From: Orthonyx spaldingii
Lineage: Eukaryota > Chordata > Aves > Passeriformes > Orthonychidae
DNA length: 64,000 nt
Reading direction: 5' to 3'
NCBI GenBank assembly: GCA_013397795.1
Contig: VZTJ01004195.1
Span: 631,142 to 695,141 of the forward strand
A program made the position numbers and the translations under genes. Positions 62,398 to 64,000 of the stretch are shown piece by piece. The notes under the pieces are model-generated. The model saw nothing but the letters and a program-made list of their open reading frames with translations. It did no database searches and had not been told where the DNA came from. Position 1 is the first letter of the stretch; the number at the start of each line of letters is the position of its first letter.

Positions 62398-64000
62398 CTA
62401 GAAGTAAAGAAATGAAAGATAATGTATAATGCTATGTCTAAAAGAAACAGTTGCATGTTACTTCAATATGATTTGAAGCCCCAACACTAACATCTCTAGA
62501 TCCACTTGTGCGCAGTAAATTGTACTTTATTTCTTCCCCACACATTAAGACTGTTGTGTTTTAATGATGATGGTATAAGTAGATAATAAAACCAGGCGAG
62601 AAGAGATCTGGCCTTTATTCAAATCTAATGCTGTTCTCATATGCTGAAAGGTAGGTCTTCCTTTCCTTGGAGCTATAAAGCACTTTGACATTTCTGTTCT
62701 TGTATTCTTAGGCTGAAAATCTCTATTTATTTATCTGCAATCCATTCTAATTAAAAACATCAAGACCAAAAAATAAGCCAAGGTTGCTCTTGACCTTTTT
62801 TCAGGAAAGGGAAGGGAACGGAATAGGGCTAACTGATTGTATCCCAACAGTATAAACGTGTATCTGGCAAAATCAGTACAGATTGAACAAGACACACACA
62901 AAGGAACTGATAACACTATAAAAAGCTCATAGAGTATTCACAGTTCATATGTAGAGAAGAAAAAAGTAATTACCCTTGAAAAATACATTTTTGAAGTGAA
63001 TGAAGATGTAAAGGACACTCAATAAAGTATGAAGTTATTTTCAACTGACTGGTTGACTTCTTGCAAGTCAAGGAAAACCCATTATCTATTTACTAACTTT
63101 ATGTAATTTCACTAAAAATATTTCTCCATATTGTCAGCATGGATATGAAATGAATTCAAATTAACTCATGTATTTAAATTTAGTAATTTATGTTTCCTTT
63201 TCAAAAAGCTCTTGTCAAGTGAATGCAGCTATGTTTTTAAATATAGTATCTCAATTGTCTTTATATCTTGATAATGAAGAATTCATTTACTAAATGTACA
63301 ATGAATAAATGTGACATTTTACCTAAATACGAATCCTAGATTGACTATTTTACTTCATTTTGACGTTGAATGAATGTGGACAGCAAAAGCATTAATTAAT
63401 CTCCAATTAAAGTAATGAATGTGATGTTGAATAGCTTAAATAAAGACTTCAATAAGACCATTTGTATATTTATATACATCTATCAAACCAGGTAACTAGA
63501 GACAGTCTTAGTTGACACTGATAACAGCAGGATTGGGAACAGACTCTTCTTATTACTTACTGGGACAAGAGCATAAACAACATTAACATGGCTCTCCAAA
63601 ATCCCTTATACTATTCTGCAATACTAGCACCTAAGAAGCAAAATCTTCTCTGTCTGAATTTGGAAAATAAACAAAATTACACTTTTCCCTGCCCTCACCC
63701 CATGAGGTGAATTAATGAAGATTGTGAAAGGGATGCAGATGGCAATCAAAATTCTTGTAACATTTCTCACACAGGTCTTGTCTTTACCATATATGCATTA
63801 CTCCTAGAAAGACAGTTAAAGAGTTGTGAGAGAGACAGACTGAGTGTCTTACAGGGTTATAAGGATAAACAGAATGTGGGCAAATACCCAGGGTGCCATA
63901 AAATTTTCCTCTCGTATCTACCAACTACTTGCAACTTCTAGTAGTTTCTGGAATCCCTCAACTCCCTCAATCCCTTCAAAAATCCCTCTACATGGTTTTT
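62398..64000 (-). other. CNTNAP4: CNTNAP4 intron (partial) upstream of inferred exon 5
   Basis: 1603 bp, AT-rich, no exon of the discoidin domain and no recognisable repeat seen. Confidence 0.75.

Overview
This window looks like avian (or at least sauropsid) nuclear DNA. It is AT-rich and carries many 5'-truncated CR1 LINE copies. Four assembly-style N runs or simple-sequence blocks sit inside microsatellites. I see no bacterial, organellar or viral gene, no CRISPR array and no tRNA or rRNA gene.

The whole window lies inside one gene on the minus strand, a contactin-associated protein of the neurexin IV/Caspr family, most likely CNTNAP4. I reconstructed 16 consecutive coding exons (62194-62397 down to about 5790-5931). 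They join into one open frame of about 941 codons with matching splice phases throughout and no stop. In order they encode laminin-G 1 (LG1), LG2, an EGF module, the fibrinogen-like region, LG3, a second EGF module, and the start of LG4. The signal peptide and discoidin exons must lie beyond position 64000. The rest of LG4, the transmembrane segment and the cytoplasmic tail must lie before position 1. I infer that these are exons 5 to 20 of a 24-exon gene.

The product is a single-pass neuronal adhesion protein. The visible part is entirely extracellular: it alternates LG folds with EGF and fibrinogen-like modules, and all expected EGF cysteines are present. All introns appear GT-AG except the one between the EGF2 exon (9033-9272) and the next exon (7299-7523). 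There a GC donor is needed, because the nearby GT would create an in-frame stop at the junction. One intron is only 173 bp (62021-62193), while the others run from 1.4 to 8.8 kb.

The introns hold at least eleven CR1 fragments, including a nested pair near 3.1-4.15 kb and one long old copy at about 45.4-47.45 kb. They also hold polypurine/polypyrimidine satellites at 9.5, 27.3 and 54.7 kb, a (TG)33 tract, AT-rich palindromes, and a few possible regulatory or alternative-exon candidates. I found no clearly new biological system. The leads most worth checking are the GC-AG intron and a possible alternative terminal exon at about 16178-16414.
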